DNA from: Sapria himalayana
Lineage: Eukaryota > Streptophyta > Magnoliopsida > Malpighiales > Rafflesiaceae
Length of the DNA: 64,000 nucleotides
Assembly (NCBI GenBank): GCA_029783825.1
Contig: JAREIK010003007.1
Location: forward strand, 1,230,369 to 1,294,368
Direction: 5' to 3'
A program made the position numbers and the translations under genes. A model generated the notes under the pieces. The model made no database searches. It was not told the DNA's origin and saw nothing but the letters and a program-made list of their open reading frames with translations. The first letter of the stretch is position 1. Each line of letters begins with the position of its first letter. Below, one piece after another: positions 27,021-40,504 of this stretch.

Positions 27021-27460
27021 CTACTAAAAATCACCAAAATACCAACTAATTATTTGGTAAGTAAGCCATTTTTTTGGTTGGTAAACCTATTACTGATCAT
27101 TTACCGACCAAATTATTTAGTCACAATTTTGCTTGTGGGTAATTTTTTTGCCGACAAAAAATAGATTGGTCAGTTAATTTCTGACCATTCATTGAATATT
27201 CACCGACAAACAATTACCGATTATATTCTGACCATTTTCGGACCAAAAGTATCTGGTCGGTAAATTGTCTCCAAATGGTTGGTATTTACTGACCATTTAC
27301 ATACAAATAATTACCGATCATATTCCATCCATTTTCTGACCAAAAGCATTTGGTTGGTAAATAGTCTCCAAATGGTTAATTATAACCGACGAAATTGCGA
27401 CCAAAAACCAACCAAAATTTTTTAATATCCTTGGTAGGTAATTGGTCTCCAAATGTATTA
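27021..27460. repeat. Left subterminal repeats of CACTA copy 2
   Basis: Multiple direct and inverted copies of GACCA / TGGTCGGTAAATTGTC-like and CAAATGGTTGGTATTTACTG-like motifs fill this region. They resemble the subterminal transposase-binding repeats of En/Spm-type elements. Related motifs recur at the other end at 36730-36860. Confidence 0.7.
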
Positions 27461-27689
27461 TCGACTATTTGGTGACATTTCCATTTTGAGTTTTATATCT
27501 TGCTTTGAAATAAATAAATAAAAATATATATATATATATAGATTACAAAACAAAAGAAATGAACAATTTAAAACAAGCAAACTAATATATATAATGCATA
27601 TATATTGTAAATATGTCAAGTGAAAATAAAAAAATGAATACCAAATTCCAAGTTTAAGACATGAAAAAAAATGTGTGTAATACACTCAA
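27461..27689 (-). other. Presumed 3' untranslated region of the CACTA copy 2 genes
   Basis: AT-rich sequence between the left subterminal repeats and the last recognisable PTTA coding segment. It includes a (TA)n run at about 27527-27540 and no clear domain. The short minus-strand frame here is low-complexity. Confidence 0.4.
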
Positions 27690-29518
27690 TCATCCAACCT
27701 AGTTTCATAATCTTTATGTTGAGACGTATCTAGTCCGTATGGGTGAGATGTTGGGCACCAGGGTATAGCTGCCTGCTTCTACTAGTCCTGATGCGGTTGC
27801 TGCAAGTGCTATTGTAGGTGATGGAGTAGATGTTGTAGCTGGCGTTTTATGCCAAACAATCTGAGGTAGACATCAGGGTTGAACTACAGTCCTCCATCCT
27901 GAAACTTCTTTCTAATCCAATCAAAACACAGATGCAACTCATCCCTATCATCCTCATAATCAATCATGCATCACTCAGTATTCACCAACTAATATTGTAT
28001 CGCATTTTGCATCGCGTCCTGAAAGTCCTCCATCATCGAGAACAAATTCGGAGATGTTCCTGAAAATGCAGCTTCATAATCTGGTCATCTGTGCGAGTAG
28101 AATGATGATGTCGATGAACCGACACCATAAACGAGCATCTTTTCCTTGCCATCAATAGCCTCTTACCAAATCTAATTCGTTTCAATTGGTGGAGCTGATA
28201 AATGAGAACTACCTGTTGCACCTTCACACAAACCTAAAGTAGACTAGGAATACGCCTGAGTCGCAGCAGCTAACATTTCCTCATATATCCCCTAATAAAT
28301 ATGTATGATATATATTTAAATTTATATTCCAAAAAAAAGAGAAGTAATTTTATTTTAATGAAACTTATATTTGCTGCACAAGATCTCTAATCAACAAAAG
28401 TCTAATCATCATGAGCCTTCGTGTGCATGTATCTGAATAAGCAAGGAGTACTAGGTTTCTTACCCTCCTTGCATGTCTTTAATTACACACAACACATACA
28501 TTAATTCTATTCAAAATAAATTTCTTATGAAAAATGAAAAGTAGGTATAATTGAACATAATTCACAAAGTAGTAACCATAATAAGTATAAATTAGAAATA
28601 ATGCCAATGATCGTTCGTGCTCATGCATAGAGAGATCCAATTGTGTGTGTACATATGCCACTACCCTCTCCAGCCCACTCTAAGCTACGATTGCCGCTCT
28701 ATTTATCACACATCTTACTATAATCAGGATCTTCCTATCTTCTCCTCCACTCTTTAAAAACATGATCCAGGAAACTCAAATCTTGCTCTTTCTTCTTCAA
28801 CCATTTATCTTTAACCTCGTACACGGTGTCTTTATTCCGACTGGTAGCATGTTTTTAGAACACACTTTTGACCACCTCCTTTGGCTGTGTCCACCTATGG
28901 ACTTTCTATAATTATAATTTAAACATTTTTTATCAGTGAATAAAAGAATAAATAAAAGATGTAAAAAATGTTAGGTAGTAATATGTACCTTAAATTCTCT
29001 CTAAATCATTAACTAGTCTCTATGCATCAATGACTTCCAATTATATCTATTAGGTTTAAAGGACTTCCTAAAAATTATATTTAGAACTCTAGAAATTGAA
29101 CCAGATGACTTTAACTTCGTCTTGTTACCCAAAATTTAATAGCAAGTAAGAAATAAATTAAGAAATTGATAAATCATTAGTTAAGTTTGATATCTTATGG
29201 ATTATCAATTGTCAGATCAAACTAAGCAATATGGAGAGTCTCGTCTTTAGGGTGCTCTGAGGAAGACTTTCCAACATCTCCATCCTTTCTCTCCTCTCCA
29301 TCCCACGCCTCTTGATCATTCATCAAAATCTCAGGACCATTATGTGGATCCGTCTACTGATGCTACTTCTATGGTACATTAACAACATTTTTTATCTGCT
29401 ATGGCATCTCATCCACACCTGACTTTCTACCAGGATAGGGCATACTTGAGGCCTTGCTACATATACCATAATTGGTACGACCTTGCAACGTGCTTCCTCT
29501 ACCTCATCCATGTGCCAT
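27690..29518 (-). pseudogene. PTTA / Transposase_24-type CACTA accessory protein, copy 2 (decayed)
   Basis: This is the second CACTA gene, in the position of a TNPA-like DNA-binding protein. A likely start at 29518 gives MAHG, then an in-frame stop, then GRGSTLQGRTNYG. This is a Gly/Arg-rich N-terminus like that of copy 3 (HGRGRGGRGC). Around 28910-28680 there is a PTTA-like segment (WTQPKEVVKSVF, KDKWLKKKEQDLSFLDHVF, MCDK then SGNRSLEWAGEG, HTIGSLYA). The C-terminal portion around 27690-27840 reads PATTSTPSPTIALAATASGL with a stop after RTRYVST. Several stops and probable introns (28280-28370, 28900-29200) interrupt it. The assignment rests on order and motifs, not on a profile search. Confidence 0.6.
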
Positions 29519-29609
29519 ATCTATTAAAAACAATAAACAACACATTATTGATTAGTATGCTTCAAGTAAAATACATAAGGCAATGAAAATAAACAAAAAT
29601 GATTAATGA

Positions 29610-32600
29610 TTAAAATAACATTAAACTCACTGTCTGCTCATTTTCATCAGAATCATCCAAATCTACTTCATCTTCTTCTTCAGATATAGTAACATCATTT
29701 TCAAACTCCTCTTCATCACTCATTTCTTACTCATAATCAATTAAATATTCATCAACATCAACATCCCCACTTGTATTCATCTTAGAAGATGCGAATAAAA
29801 GGATGCTTCATCCCCCACCATAGCTTCATTTATAACATCATTGTCATAATTTTGAAAAGCTAGTTCTATAACATCAATACATGGTGATGCGGAGATGTCA
29901 ATTTGAGCCATTGTTTTGATCTTGCACACAGCTTTCCAATCCTTTCTAGGACCAGTCCGACTCGAATATTCATTATAATAAACATGGGATCTTTGCACTG
30001 CTAATAAAAAAGGTTCATACTTATTGAATCATTTTTTATTGTGCACATCGACAAGTTATATCGAGGATAAACAGTAATACTGACATGTAGTGTTGGGTTG
30101 AACCATTCACATTTGAATAACATAGTTTTTTTAATAGGGAGGGCTTCAAATTATAACTTGACCACTTCAACCAGCGTCTCATAATAGTCAGATTTGGTTT
30201 CATTAGATATGGATCCTTTAATGAATACCCCCATATTTTTTGTTGCCCAGCAACTACCATATGATTTAATGTGTAATTTAAAACCATTCGCACAGTAACC
30301 ATTATAAGTTCTAACCTCTCTTAGAGAACATCGTGCTATACTTCGAAGATAATAATTGGAAATTTTATTTGCACGATTATGAACCAGTAATCAGAAATCA
30401 GTGGATTGTTGATATTACAATTATAAATTTGTATTAGAATAATACAAATGTTTTGTGATTTTCATGTTTAGTAAACATACATATTTTTCAAACAATAATA
30501 GAAATTCTTGTTCCATCACGACATTGATAGCTTCGTCATTCATGTTTAGAAATTATTTATGTTTTTCTGTAACAAATTCACTAAAAAAAGAAATTAGAAA
30601 TAATGGATACATTGAAGGAAATAGTAAATAAAAATGCTAAATAGATCTCATTTGACTTTTAGGAAATACTTACTTTATGAATGGTTGAACATCTAGACAA
30701 TTCATTAGGACATATAGATGAGCTATAGTATATCCATTGTCTGCTAGATAATATTTTCTTTCAGTAGCAATTGCTTTACCCGGAGACTTGAAAATTTCAA
30801 ACATATCATTACCCACAATATCATCAAGATAAATCTCATTCTTCTTTTCTTTAAGTGGAAATGTTGGATCTCCTTCTTTGAAATAGAATGATGTGAAATT
30901 GACATCCTAATCCATAATATAACCAATTGATATAGAATCATGAACCTAAACCTTATTTATTATTGTATGCTTTATTTTCTTCAAGTATCTACAAAAGATT
31001 ATTGAATATTACAAGTCATGTTTGTTTTTTTTTTGTGTGTGTATATATATAGGAAAAGAATTGGTTAAGTGAATTAAATATTAAATATTACCTTTCTGGA
31101 GGATACATCCAACGATAATGGACTAGACCAGCAATCCTAGGTTCGTAAGCCAAGTGCACTAGTAGATGTTTCATTGAGTCATAAACTTTAGATGGAAGAT
31201 TTTCTCAAGATTGCATAAGATAACAGAAATTTGTTCATCTAGATTCTTCAACTCCTCATCAATCAAAGAAGAAGAAGTCAATTGCTTGAAGAATAGAGAA
31301 ATCTCAGTTATCGGCTCCTATATTCTATTTGGTAGGAATACTCAAGAGTAATTGGTAACAACATTTGCATGAATACAATGAAAATCATGACCCTTCATGC
31401 CAAACATCTTACGTTTGTTTGAATCCACACATCTCTCCAAATTAGAAGTATAACCATCTAGAAATCTAAGTTTGTTTACCCACTCCAACACATCCTTCTT
31501 CTATGATTTATTCAGAATAAATGGCACATCAGGGTATTTACTGGTGAATATTTTGTCCAAATTGAGGATGATGATAATATTTATTCAACTCATCTCTTTA
31601 CTTGTACGTGTCCTTAGCTTTCCCTAGAATGTTAAACACTATATTGAAAAAATTGTCAAACACATTCTTCTCAATATGCATAACATTAAGATTGTGCCTG
31701 AGTAAGTGTTAATGCCAGTAAAGAAAATCCCAAAAAATACTTATCTTATTCCACCGACAAGTCTTAGATATAGGTGCATTCACAACCTCGGCATCAACAT
31801 CTATCACCTTCCTCAACCCTTGTTATTCAAATCCTACAAAATTTCATCCCCAGATCTAACCCACATGAATTGTTTAGTAGCATTTATATTCTTAATGAAG
31901 TCTTTGATGTTACGTTGATACATATGATTAATAGGCAAATATTTCCGATGGTTATCGAACCATGATTATTTTTCGCTCTTAATTAATCTAAAAGCATCAA
32001 AATCTTCCATACAATGTAGACATGCCAACATGCCAACTGTACTTCACCCATACCTCATAGAATAAGATGGAAAGGCCTTTATGGTCCACATGAGGGTAAT
32101 GAACATCTAAAAATTTTGTTGTTTGGAAATATCATAAGTTTGAACCCCAACACCCCAAATACTTTTCAACTCCACTATCAATGACTACAAGAAAATATCT
32201 ATCTTCCCATTGGATTCGTAGGCCCCAACACTAACACGATCAAACATATAAATCCTCCTTCATACAAATAATATTACTGTCTAGATTCACCAAATGGATG
32301 AAAACCATTAGCAAATAAACCTAGCCTAACATTTCAAACTTCAAAAGAAAAATCAGGGAAACACCCATCAAAATACTTCCAAGCAGGGGCATCAGAAGGG
32401 TGACACATCTTACCATCATTTATATGATACTCTAAATGTCAGCTCATTTCATTAGATATTGTTGTTGATGCATACAATTTCTGCAACCTAGGTGTTATTG
32501 TAAAATAGTGCATCTTCATAAACGACACCTTCAACTTATATATATATAATCTATTTCCAAAACTTTTAACCTTTTTCTTATACCTAGCATGCTCACATAT

Positions 32601-33257
32601 TTTAAAAATCTTAAGGTCACGGTCATCACCCCAGTATATCATACAGTTATTCACACTGTAATGAATGACCTATATGGGTAATCCCAAGTCTCTAATTAAC
32701 TTCTTCATGTTTTAGAAATCCAATGGCATCAGATTATCTTGTGGCAATAATTCTTGAATTAAATTAGACATATCATCAAACCATGCCTGTGAACACGTAT
32801 GTCTGCACTTTATTTCTAACATCCTCATGGCTGTAGATAGTTGAGTATGCTTAGAATTTCCCTCATATATAGGTTTGTCTCCAGCATCACAAACAATTCT
32901 ATGGTATGTAGTGTGATTTATATTATCTGAGACCATCTGATTAGTTTCACTTACTGACACCCGTGCTAAACTTGAACACCTCTGGTGGACTTGCTTCTCA
33001 CCTTGGTATATCCAAACATAGTAATCCACCACAAAACCATTTCTATACAAATGCATCTTCACAGTCTCAAAATTCAAAAACTTTTTATTCTGACATTTAA
33101 CTAAAGTGCAAGGGTACCTTATAGTTGTGACATCATTCACACACTTAGGATGTCTCAGTACAAACTTAACAAATACATTAACTTTATCCTCCCATTCATT
33201 AGAGAACAATCCATTCACTATTCGACTCTCGTACATCCATTCACGATCATTTTCTAT
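29610..33257 (-). pseudogene. CACTA transposase tnp2, copy 2 (full domain order, decayed)
   Basis: The domain order is complete. Transposase-associated domain at 33236-32960 (CTLVKCQNKKFLNFETVKMH, then YQGEKQV). TNP2 core from about 32700 to 31600 (GLPI, YWGDDRDLKIFKICEHARYK, PRLQKLYASTT, HPSDAPAWKYFDGCFPDF, VRLGLFANGFHPFGESRQ, and LNVMHIEKNVFDNFFNIVFN near 31625-31685). DUF4218 at about 31400-31090 (KMFGMKGHDFHCIH, HLLVHLAYEPRIAGLVHYRW, MYPPER). DUF4216 at about 30290-29880 (SDYYETLVEVV, TMLFKCEWFNPT, YEPFLLAVQRSHVYYNEYS). An acidic tail follows to 29610 (ISEEEDEVDLDDSDENEQ). The expected start codon aligned with copy 1 is ATA at 33257 instead of ATG. Multiple stops and frameshifts are present, including one inside DUF4216. 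Confidence 0.88.
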
Positions 33258-34189
33258 AACTAGTCACAAATAAATCAATCTAGTAAACAAATGCAATTAT
33301 CCTCAATTAATTTTATGTTCATTAATAATTTATGTTTGTTTCGATAAAGTTTTTTTACGCATATGAAATGCAACCTACTACACATCCATCTCTACCTTCA
33401 CTCGTACAACAGTTATTTCTTATTCAATAGGGTTGGTCCTAATCCATAATGGAGCATTAACATAAAACAACTATAAATTCTATCATAAGCATAAAAAAAG
33501 GTATTAAACAGATAAACTAAGGCTGAAAAAATCATCTTTATTTGTTCAAAATTATGTTGTACCTAGAAACACAAGGCACAAGAAATATGTAACTAAATTT
33601 TACAGGATGAAAGTTCAATACATACATACATGGATACATTGATATATGGATACATACATACATATATGACCTTTTTCTCTTCTAATAGATGCAAATTGTA
33701 ATAGAAAAATAAAATCTTCTTTTATAACTTATTAATCTTAACACATTATGCCTAATATGAATACTAAACAATGTTTTTCAATCAATTAGAAATTATTTTC
33801 CCATCAGTTGTATCTTAACATATAATGAGAAGCAGCTTAGAAGACTATGAAATTTGTTTGTAAAACTTCTAATTGCAACATAAAAGACTACTAGACCACA
33901 TACTTGTCTTGTATGGAGATGTTGGGCTTTCTCTCGAAGCCATAACACATTGTATGGGTTGGTATCATTAAAAGGTGGAGGAGGTTTTAGAATCAACCAC
34001 ACCCCATTACACTAAATAGTTAGGAAGGTGTCTGTAAGATGAAAATAATTCAAAACACAAATAAAAAAAAAGCCGGCATAGAATCTGTAAAAGCAACTCA
34101 TGTGATTCATCAACCACTTAAACTATTATTTATGAGTAATGTCAAACATAGATGCATTAAAATGGCTATGTTGTGCTAGGATGGTCCAT
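33258..34189 (-). other. Region between tnp2 copy 2 and its upstream repeat
   Basis: Moderately AT-rich sequence with no domain-bearing frame. In copy 1 the tnp2 start is followed almost directly by the ~530-bp repeat, so most of this ~0.9 kb is absent there and may be an intron/leader or a separate insertion. The short minus-strand frame at 33793-34002 has no recognisable motif. Confidence 0.4.
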
Positions 34190-36180
34190 TATAGTATGGC
34201 TTATATGTATAGTTATATGGTATTATACATATAGTATATATAGTTATAAATAATTATATATAGGTAAACATATAGTTATATATCGATATGTTTATACATA
34301 TAATATAAGTAAGTATACATATTGTATACAAAGTTATAAACAATATATAGATTTACATATATGTAAACATAGTTATAAATATAGTTATATCTAATTATAT
34401 AGACTTTTATTTAGTTATACAAATATTTATATATCGTTATACACATATAGTTTAACATAATGTTGTTTGTTGTTATACATGTAATTATAAATATAGTTAC
34501 ATGTGGTTATACATATATTTACACATATAGTTATATTTGTTCATTTAATTTTTTATATTTATACATATAGTTATGTATAGGTATAGATATAGTAAAATAA
34601 TTTTTTATATACTAATATATACAAATATATATTAAATATAAGTTGTAAATTATGTATTAAAATAGAGTTATGTATAAAGCTTTTATAGTTATACATATAG
34701 TAAGATACAATTATTTATAGTTATATATTATTATACATATAATATGTATAGTTATAAATAGTTATATATAGTTAAACAAATAGTGATATATAGATATATA
34801 AATACAAGTAGTTATAAGTAGTTATACATATATGTATACAAAATTATAAACAAATATATAGATTTATATTTATGTATACATATAAGTATACACAGTTACA
34901 AATATAGTTATATTTAATAAAATAAAGTTTTATATAGTTATACAAATATTTATATATAGTTATACACATTTAGTTAAAAATGATGTTGTATATTGTTATA
35001 GAGTAATTATAAATATAGTTACATGTGGTTATACATATAGTTACACATATAGTTATACTTATATTTATACATGTAGGTATAAATATGTTTTCATTTAATT
35101 TTATATATTTATACATATAGTTATGTATAAGTAAAGATATAGTAAAATACTTTTTTATATACTAATGTATACAAATATATAATAAATATAAGCTGTAAAT
35201 TTAATATTTAAATATAATTATGTATAAAACTTTTATAGTTATACATATAGTAAGATACAATTATTTATAGTTATATATTATTATACATATAATATATATA
35301 GTTATAAATAGTTATATATAATTAAACATATAGTTATATATAGATATATTCATACAAGTAGTTATATGTAGTTATACATAAATATATACAACATTATAAA
35401 CAGATATTTTGATTTAATTATATGAATACATATATGTTTATATAGTTACAAATATAGTTATATTTAATTTTATAGAGTGTTACATAGTTATACAAGTATT
35501 TATATATGTTATACACATATAGTTATAAATATGTATGCTGTAAAGATATAATTATAAATAACATTTATATAGTTATACATTTAGTAAAATACAATTTATA
35601 TATAGTTATATATTATTATACATACAGTAAATCTTTTTAGAAATATAGTTATATATAATTATACATATAGTTATACATTATTATATAGTTAAAAATTAGT
35701 TATAAATACTTTTATATATAATGGCATATGATTATATAATTAAACAAGTGTTAAGATATAATATTTGTGATTACAATATTTTTATAAATGTTACTTAAAT
35801 ATATTATATATATGTAACACTTTTATAAATAATATATAGTATATATATCATATTTATATAAACATTATAAATATTCTATATTTATATTAAAATTAATATG
35901 TAATATAAATATTTACAAAATTGTATAAATATTTAATGTTACATAATTGTTATATAAAAAATTATATAAATAGATAGTTTTTTGTAAATGTTGTATAGAT
36001 TTTTATAAACATTAATATATATGTATAAATATTTATAAATAACATTATATGTTTATATAAACATATCAGTGTTTATATATAATGTAATGCTTTTATATAA
36101 ATTAAAGTACACATTTATATATAATGTCATATGATTATATAAATGTATAAAACTTTATATATACTATTACATTTTATAAT
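34190..36180. repeat. AT-rich ~530-bp higher-order tandem repeat upstream of tnp2 copy 2
   Basis: The landmark GTTATACACATATAGTTTAA lies near 34435, again near 34960 and partly near 35510, a period of about 527 bp. It is dense in TATAGTTATA and TATACATATAG. It is homologous to 8760-10600, 55475-56575 and, inverted, 62257-62810. Confidence 0.8.
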
Positions 36181-36886
36181 TTATTCGGAGACAGCAAAAA
36201 TATAACCATTTAACATTACGTTTAATTTTTCTTAATTTAAAGAAGTAGAAAACATCAAGCATTATATATTTTCTTAAGCTATAGAAGGAGAGAACCAAAT
36301 GCAAATATTTAGTATTTGAAATCAATAAAACCCTAAAAATTTAAACAGTAGAAGAAGAAAGATTACACTGCAAATTTATAATTTCATTATTGGTGTAGAG
36401 TCAAAATCATATAGGTTAAATGAAAATAGAAGCAAAAAGAAAGAAAATCGAGGGAGAATTAAAAAAAGCAAATACCCGATTATTGTTTAAAAATGAAAAT
36501 TCAATAGTGCTAATAAAATTCAGAGAGGCAAAGATATATATATATATATAGCATTCCAAAGTAGAAGAACAAGGAAAAAATTACATGGTAAAAGAAGAGA
36601 GAACTCCTATGTTGTTTCCGTGTAGTCGCGTTTTGCCTCTGGTTCGAAATTTGAAAGAGGGAAATTTTGCTAAGTATTAATGACTTAGCAATTTTTTTTA
36701 ATCTAAAAATTTAACCTAGGAATTACTAACCAAAATTTTGGTTGGTAAATGGTAGGTAATTACGTCATTATAAATATTTTGGAAAGCCACTTTACGGACC
36801 TATTCTTCATGGTAAAATATTTTTGGTCGTTATATGGTCAGAAATTTGTCGGTAATTTTTATCCGCTAATTCCTTCCTAATTTACA
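36181..36886 (-). other. 5' leader and terminal/subterminal region of CACTA copy 2
   Basis: This covers the presumed transposase promoter/leader (36290-36560, shared with copy 1) and the terminal ~250 bp with subterminal motifs TTGGTTGGTAAATGGT and GGTCAGAAATTTGTCGG. The imperfect terminal repeat lies at 36851-36865. GATA repeats begin at about 36887. Confidence 0.6.
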
Positions 36887-38130
36887 AATAGATAGACAAA
36901 CATATAGATAAATAGATAGATAGATAAAGTGGGACTGATTGATAAACAGATAGATAGATAGGCAAACATATAGATAGATAAATATATATATATATATATA
37001 GACAAACATATAAATAGATAGATTTACAGACATATAGATAGATAAATAGATAGATAGACCAAAAAATAGATAGATAAATAAATAGATAAATATATTTAAA
37101 GATAGATATATAGATATAAAGATAGACAAATAGACATATATATAGACAGATATATAGACAGATAATAGATAGATAGATAGACAAATTAATAGACAGATAG
37201 ATAGACATATAGATAAATAGATTTTAGATAGATAGTTATACATATAGATAGATTGATAGAGATATAGATAGATAGATAGTGATATAGATAGACATATAGA
37301 TTGTTAGATTAATAGATAGATAGATAGATAAACATATATAAAGATATCTAGATAGATTGATAGAGAGAAAAATAGATAGACAGAAAGATAAATAGAAATT
37401 TTGACATGTAGATAGACAGAAAGATAGGCACATAGATAGATAGATACATAGATAGAGAGAAAGATAGATAGATAAATAAATAAATAGATAGATAATTAGA
37501 AAAATAGAAATAAAGATTGATAGACAAATATATCGATAGATAGATAGATAAAGATTGAATAATTGATAGATAGATACTTAAATCAAAAGATTGACATTTA
37601 GATAGGTAAATAGATAAATAGATAGAATGATAGAAGATAGACAGATAGATAGACATATATATAGATAAATAATTAGATAGATATATAGATAGATAGATAT
37701 ACAGATAGATACATAGATAAATAAAAAATAATTAGATAGATACATAGACAGATAGATAGAAAGATAGACAAATAGCGATATAGATTGATAGTTAGATAGA
37801 TATATTATTAGACAAATACATAGATAGATAGATAGACAAATATAAAATAGATAAATTGAGAGATAAATATATAGATTGACAGATAGACACACAGATTGAT
37901 AGATAGATAGATCGACATATATATTGACAGATAAATATAGAGATAGATAGATAAATAAATAGATATATAGATAGACATATTGAAATTTAAATAGATAGAT
38001 AGATAAAAATATTGATAGATAAATAGATAGATTGATAGATTGACACACAGACAAATAGATATATCGATAGATAAATATTGATAGACATATAAATAGATAT
38101 GTCTATTTATCAATCTATATCTCTAGTCTT
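36887..38130 (-). repeat. Degenerate (GATA)n array
   Basis: GATA/GACA/AATA tetramers directly follow the right end of CACTA copy 2. This is probably the far side of the array into which the element inserted. At the right edge (38085-38125) the unit flips to TATC, forming a palindrome around GACATATAAATAGATATGTC. Confidence 0.95.
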
Positions 38131-38179
38131 TTATATGATTCAAAATTTGAAAGGACACACAGTCAAATATGATTGAAGA

Positions 38180-38300
38180 ATACATACACACTTACGCACA
38201 CTATCACATACTTGCGCACACACTATCATACACTGTCACACACTTGCACACCCACTATCACACACTTGCGCACACACTTTCACAAACGTGCACATGAATA
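38180..38300 (+). repeat. CACTATCACACACTTGCGCA minisatellite
   Basis: About five degenerate tandem copies of a ~21-24-bp unit (CACACTATCACACACTTGCG) form a CA-rich block. The plus-strand open frame across it is repeat-derived in its first third and has no recognisable domain afterwards. Confidence 0.75.
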
Positions 38301-40500
38301 TGTACATATGCGCCTGAAATTGCACACATTGTTAAACTTTGCACTTTGCACCATCTACATTGATGTAGTTAGCATCGACGTACAATTCATGCAATGGCCA
38401 TGCGATGAAGAGATGGGAGGGCACACATTATGTGTGCCTTCTTTGGAAAGAGGTATTGTACATGCATGCAATGTTACACACAATGCATCTGTGATTGTGA
38501 TGTTACTATCTACATGCACTTCTCTCTCTACAAAACATAGTATTTGTGCTCTTTAAGGTACTAGCTCTAATAACATGCTGAAAATAAATTCAAAATATCA
38601 ATACTACCTATGAAAAATAATGTACAATGATGTATCCTTATATAATGGGAATATGAATTGGGACAGCTCATATGTCGAGTATTCTCATATGTAATAAAAT
38701 AAACAACATATAAAAATAATTTGTAAAACTATAAACAAATGGAAACTATAATAACTATTAAAATAATATATATTAAATAAATAGTGTCAATTTTGATTAT
38801 TTTTTATATATTTGCTCATGTATGGTATTAGATCTCTCTTTTAAATATTTAGTAAGATATTTTTTTTTGTCTGTTGGATCTATGTGAGCAATGATTCATT
38901 CGATCTGATATATTTAGAAAAAAAATGATAGCTCACTAGAGATAAAATTAGAAAGAAGTTAGGATATTTTATCATATTGATTGATAATTATATAGGTTTT
39001 ACTTGTTTTATTTTTAAATTTTAAATTACATTTTTTTTATTTTAAATTATATATTTTTTATTTTCAGTCATTTCATAAAAAGATATAAAATCATCTAAAT
39101 GAAAATATTAAAAAAATATTTGAAGTAATAATGTATCAAATAGTTTTCATACTTTATGTATGATTCTTGAGGTTATATACCAGACTTCATGTAAGTATAC
39201 ATCATCATGAAATGAGATTTTAAAAAGGATGAATAGATATTTGATTGAGACAACTCAGATTTTTAATCGAAGTATTTTGAAATAGTCTTCCGGAAATGTA
39301 TTAATCAAATCTATTTTATCAATTGAATATTTTTTTGATCATTTCTTATTATATGATTTTTTAAATCATTTATTTTGGAAAAAGAAATTATTTAATATCT
39401 TTCAGAGTATTTTGGTGTATTTGTTTTGTTCATCTTTTTTTTCTATGACAAGATAAGGTAATACCTAGTACTTTGATATTTAATTTTCTTGGTTAATCTA
39501 GTATCTAAAAAGTATGCTAGTAATTTTAACCAGAATCTAATTGAGTATTAGTAAATATTGATATTTTTTTAAGTTTGACACATTTTTAAACAAGCCTAGA
39601 ACAAGAGTCTAGATAATATATGTGAGTAACTTAATTTTTAGTCTTTCCTGAGCCTCCAATGAGGTGGGATGATCACTCATCAGTTACAATTGAATTTGGT
39701 TCACTTTATGATAATATTTATATGAAATCATCATATTGACCAATAAGTATAGATCAAGTTAACTCTAGAGAGAGTGAAGTTTCACAAGAAAATAAATATC
39801 TCTCGAGTCCATCCAACTTTGGTAATCCTCGGGTCTACTCTAATTCTGGCTCATGATGATTTAGAGACTACAAGACTTGATTGTACAAAACTTAGAGTTT
39901 GTATTGAGAAGGGACATGCATAGCATGTTCAGAGCATCTAAAAGTCTCCCATGCAGCCATGTGTTCTGATCGCCAATTCCTATGATATTAGTCTTCTAAT
40001 CACTCTTCAAAATAAAGTGAAGATTTCTACCCAGCATCATATTGTATAGGTATTTTTGCACTATGATACTCATGTCTCATACACAAATATTATCTCATTT
40101 AAGATGATATCATGTCTTATGATTGCCTCTCTAAGATATGCCATAGGTGGGTGTTCATTATTAAAACATATCTAGATGAGGAGATAAATTATCATAAGAT
40201 AAGATGTATTGTCAGCAGGCTTACTCATATATTTTATATTGATTATTAAAATATTTTTCTTTAAACTTGATAAAATAGTCATCATAAAGATTTTTATTTC
40301 ATTGGTGGCCTCTCACAGTTAGAAATAATCTGCATAGAGATATCCAACAGGCCATGCAAAGTGGGATGTCATATTTTTTAGGCTTAGTCTTGCCATTGTG
40401 TCATGGCCTAGCATTACATGTCTCTGAAAATGGTAACCTGGTATGGCTTGTCGGCTGTCAGGATCATGTCGGGTCAAACCTTAACATGCTTGCACACAAT
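38300..40500. other. Unrecognised AT-rich sequence
   Basis: About 2.2 kb with no domain-bearing frame on either strand and no clear tandem structure. It contains a short perfect palindrome GGCACACATTATGTGTGCC near 38418. It may be an old degraded transposon or plain intergenic sequence. Confidence 0.4.
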
Positions 40501-40504
40501 GCAT

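Larger units (their letters stand above)
27021..36886 (-). mobile_element. CACTA (En/Spm-type) DNA transposon, copy 2, nearly complete but decayed
   Basis: A ~9.9-kb element in minus orientation flanked by GATA repeats on both sides. The left end begins CTACTAAAAATCACC (27021-27035). The right end contains GGTAATTTTTATCCG (36851-36865), which is an imperfect inverted match. Both ends carry subterminal repeats of the TTGGTCGGTAAAT / CCGACCA type. Inside, on the minus strand, are an AT-rich ~530-bp repeat region, tnp2, and a PTTA-type second gene, the usual order of autonomous CACTA elements. Both genes contain many stops, so the element is not autonomous now. The exact right boundary is uncertain within about 20 bp (36865-36886). 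No convincing 3-bp target duplication can be assigned in GATA flanks. Confidence 0.8.

Noticed and set aside
19172..27037. Numerous minus-strand open frames in the large GATA array
   Set aside because: Low-complexity Tyr-Leu-Ser-Ile translation of a microsatellite, with overlapping frames all equally open.
32172..32190. GACTACAAGAAAATATC resembling a CACTA terminus
   Set aside because: It aligns with coding sequence of the TNP2 core on the minus strand (residues around RIDIFL), so the match is coincidental.
38173..38556. Plus-strand open frame of 127 codons
   Set aside because: The first third is a CA-rich minisatellite (Thr/His repeats) and the remainder has no domain or splice context.
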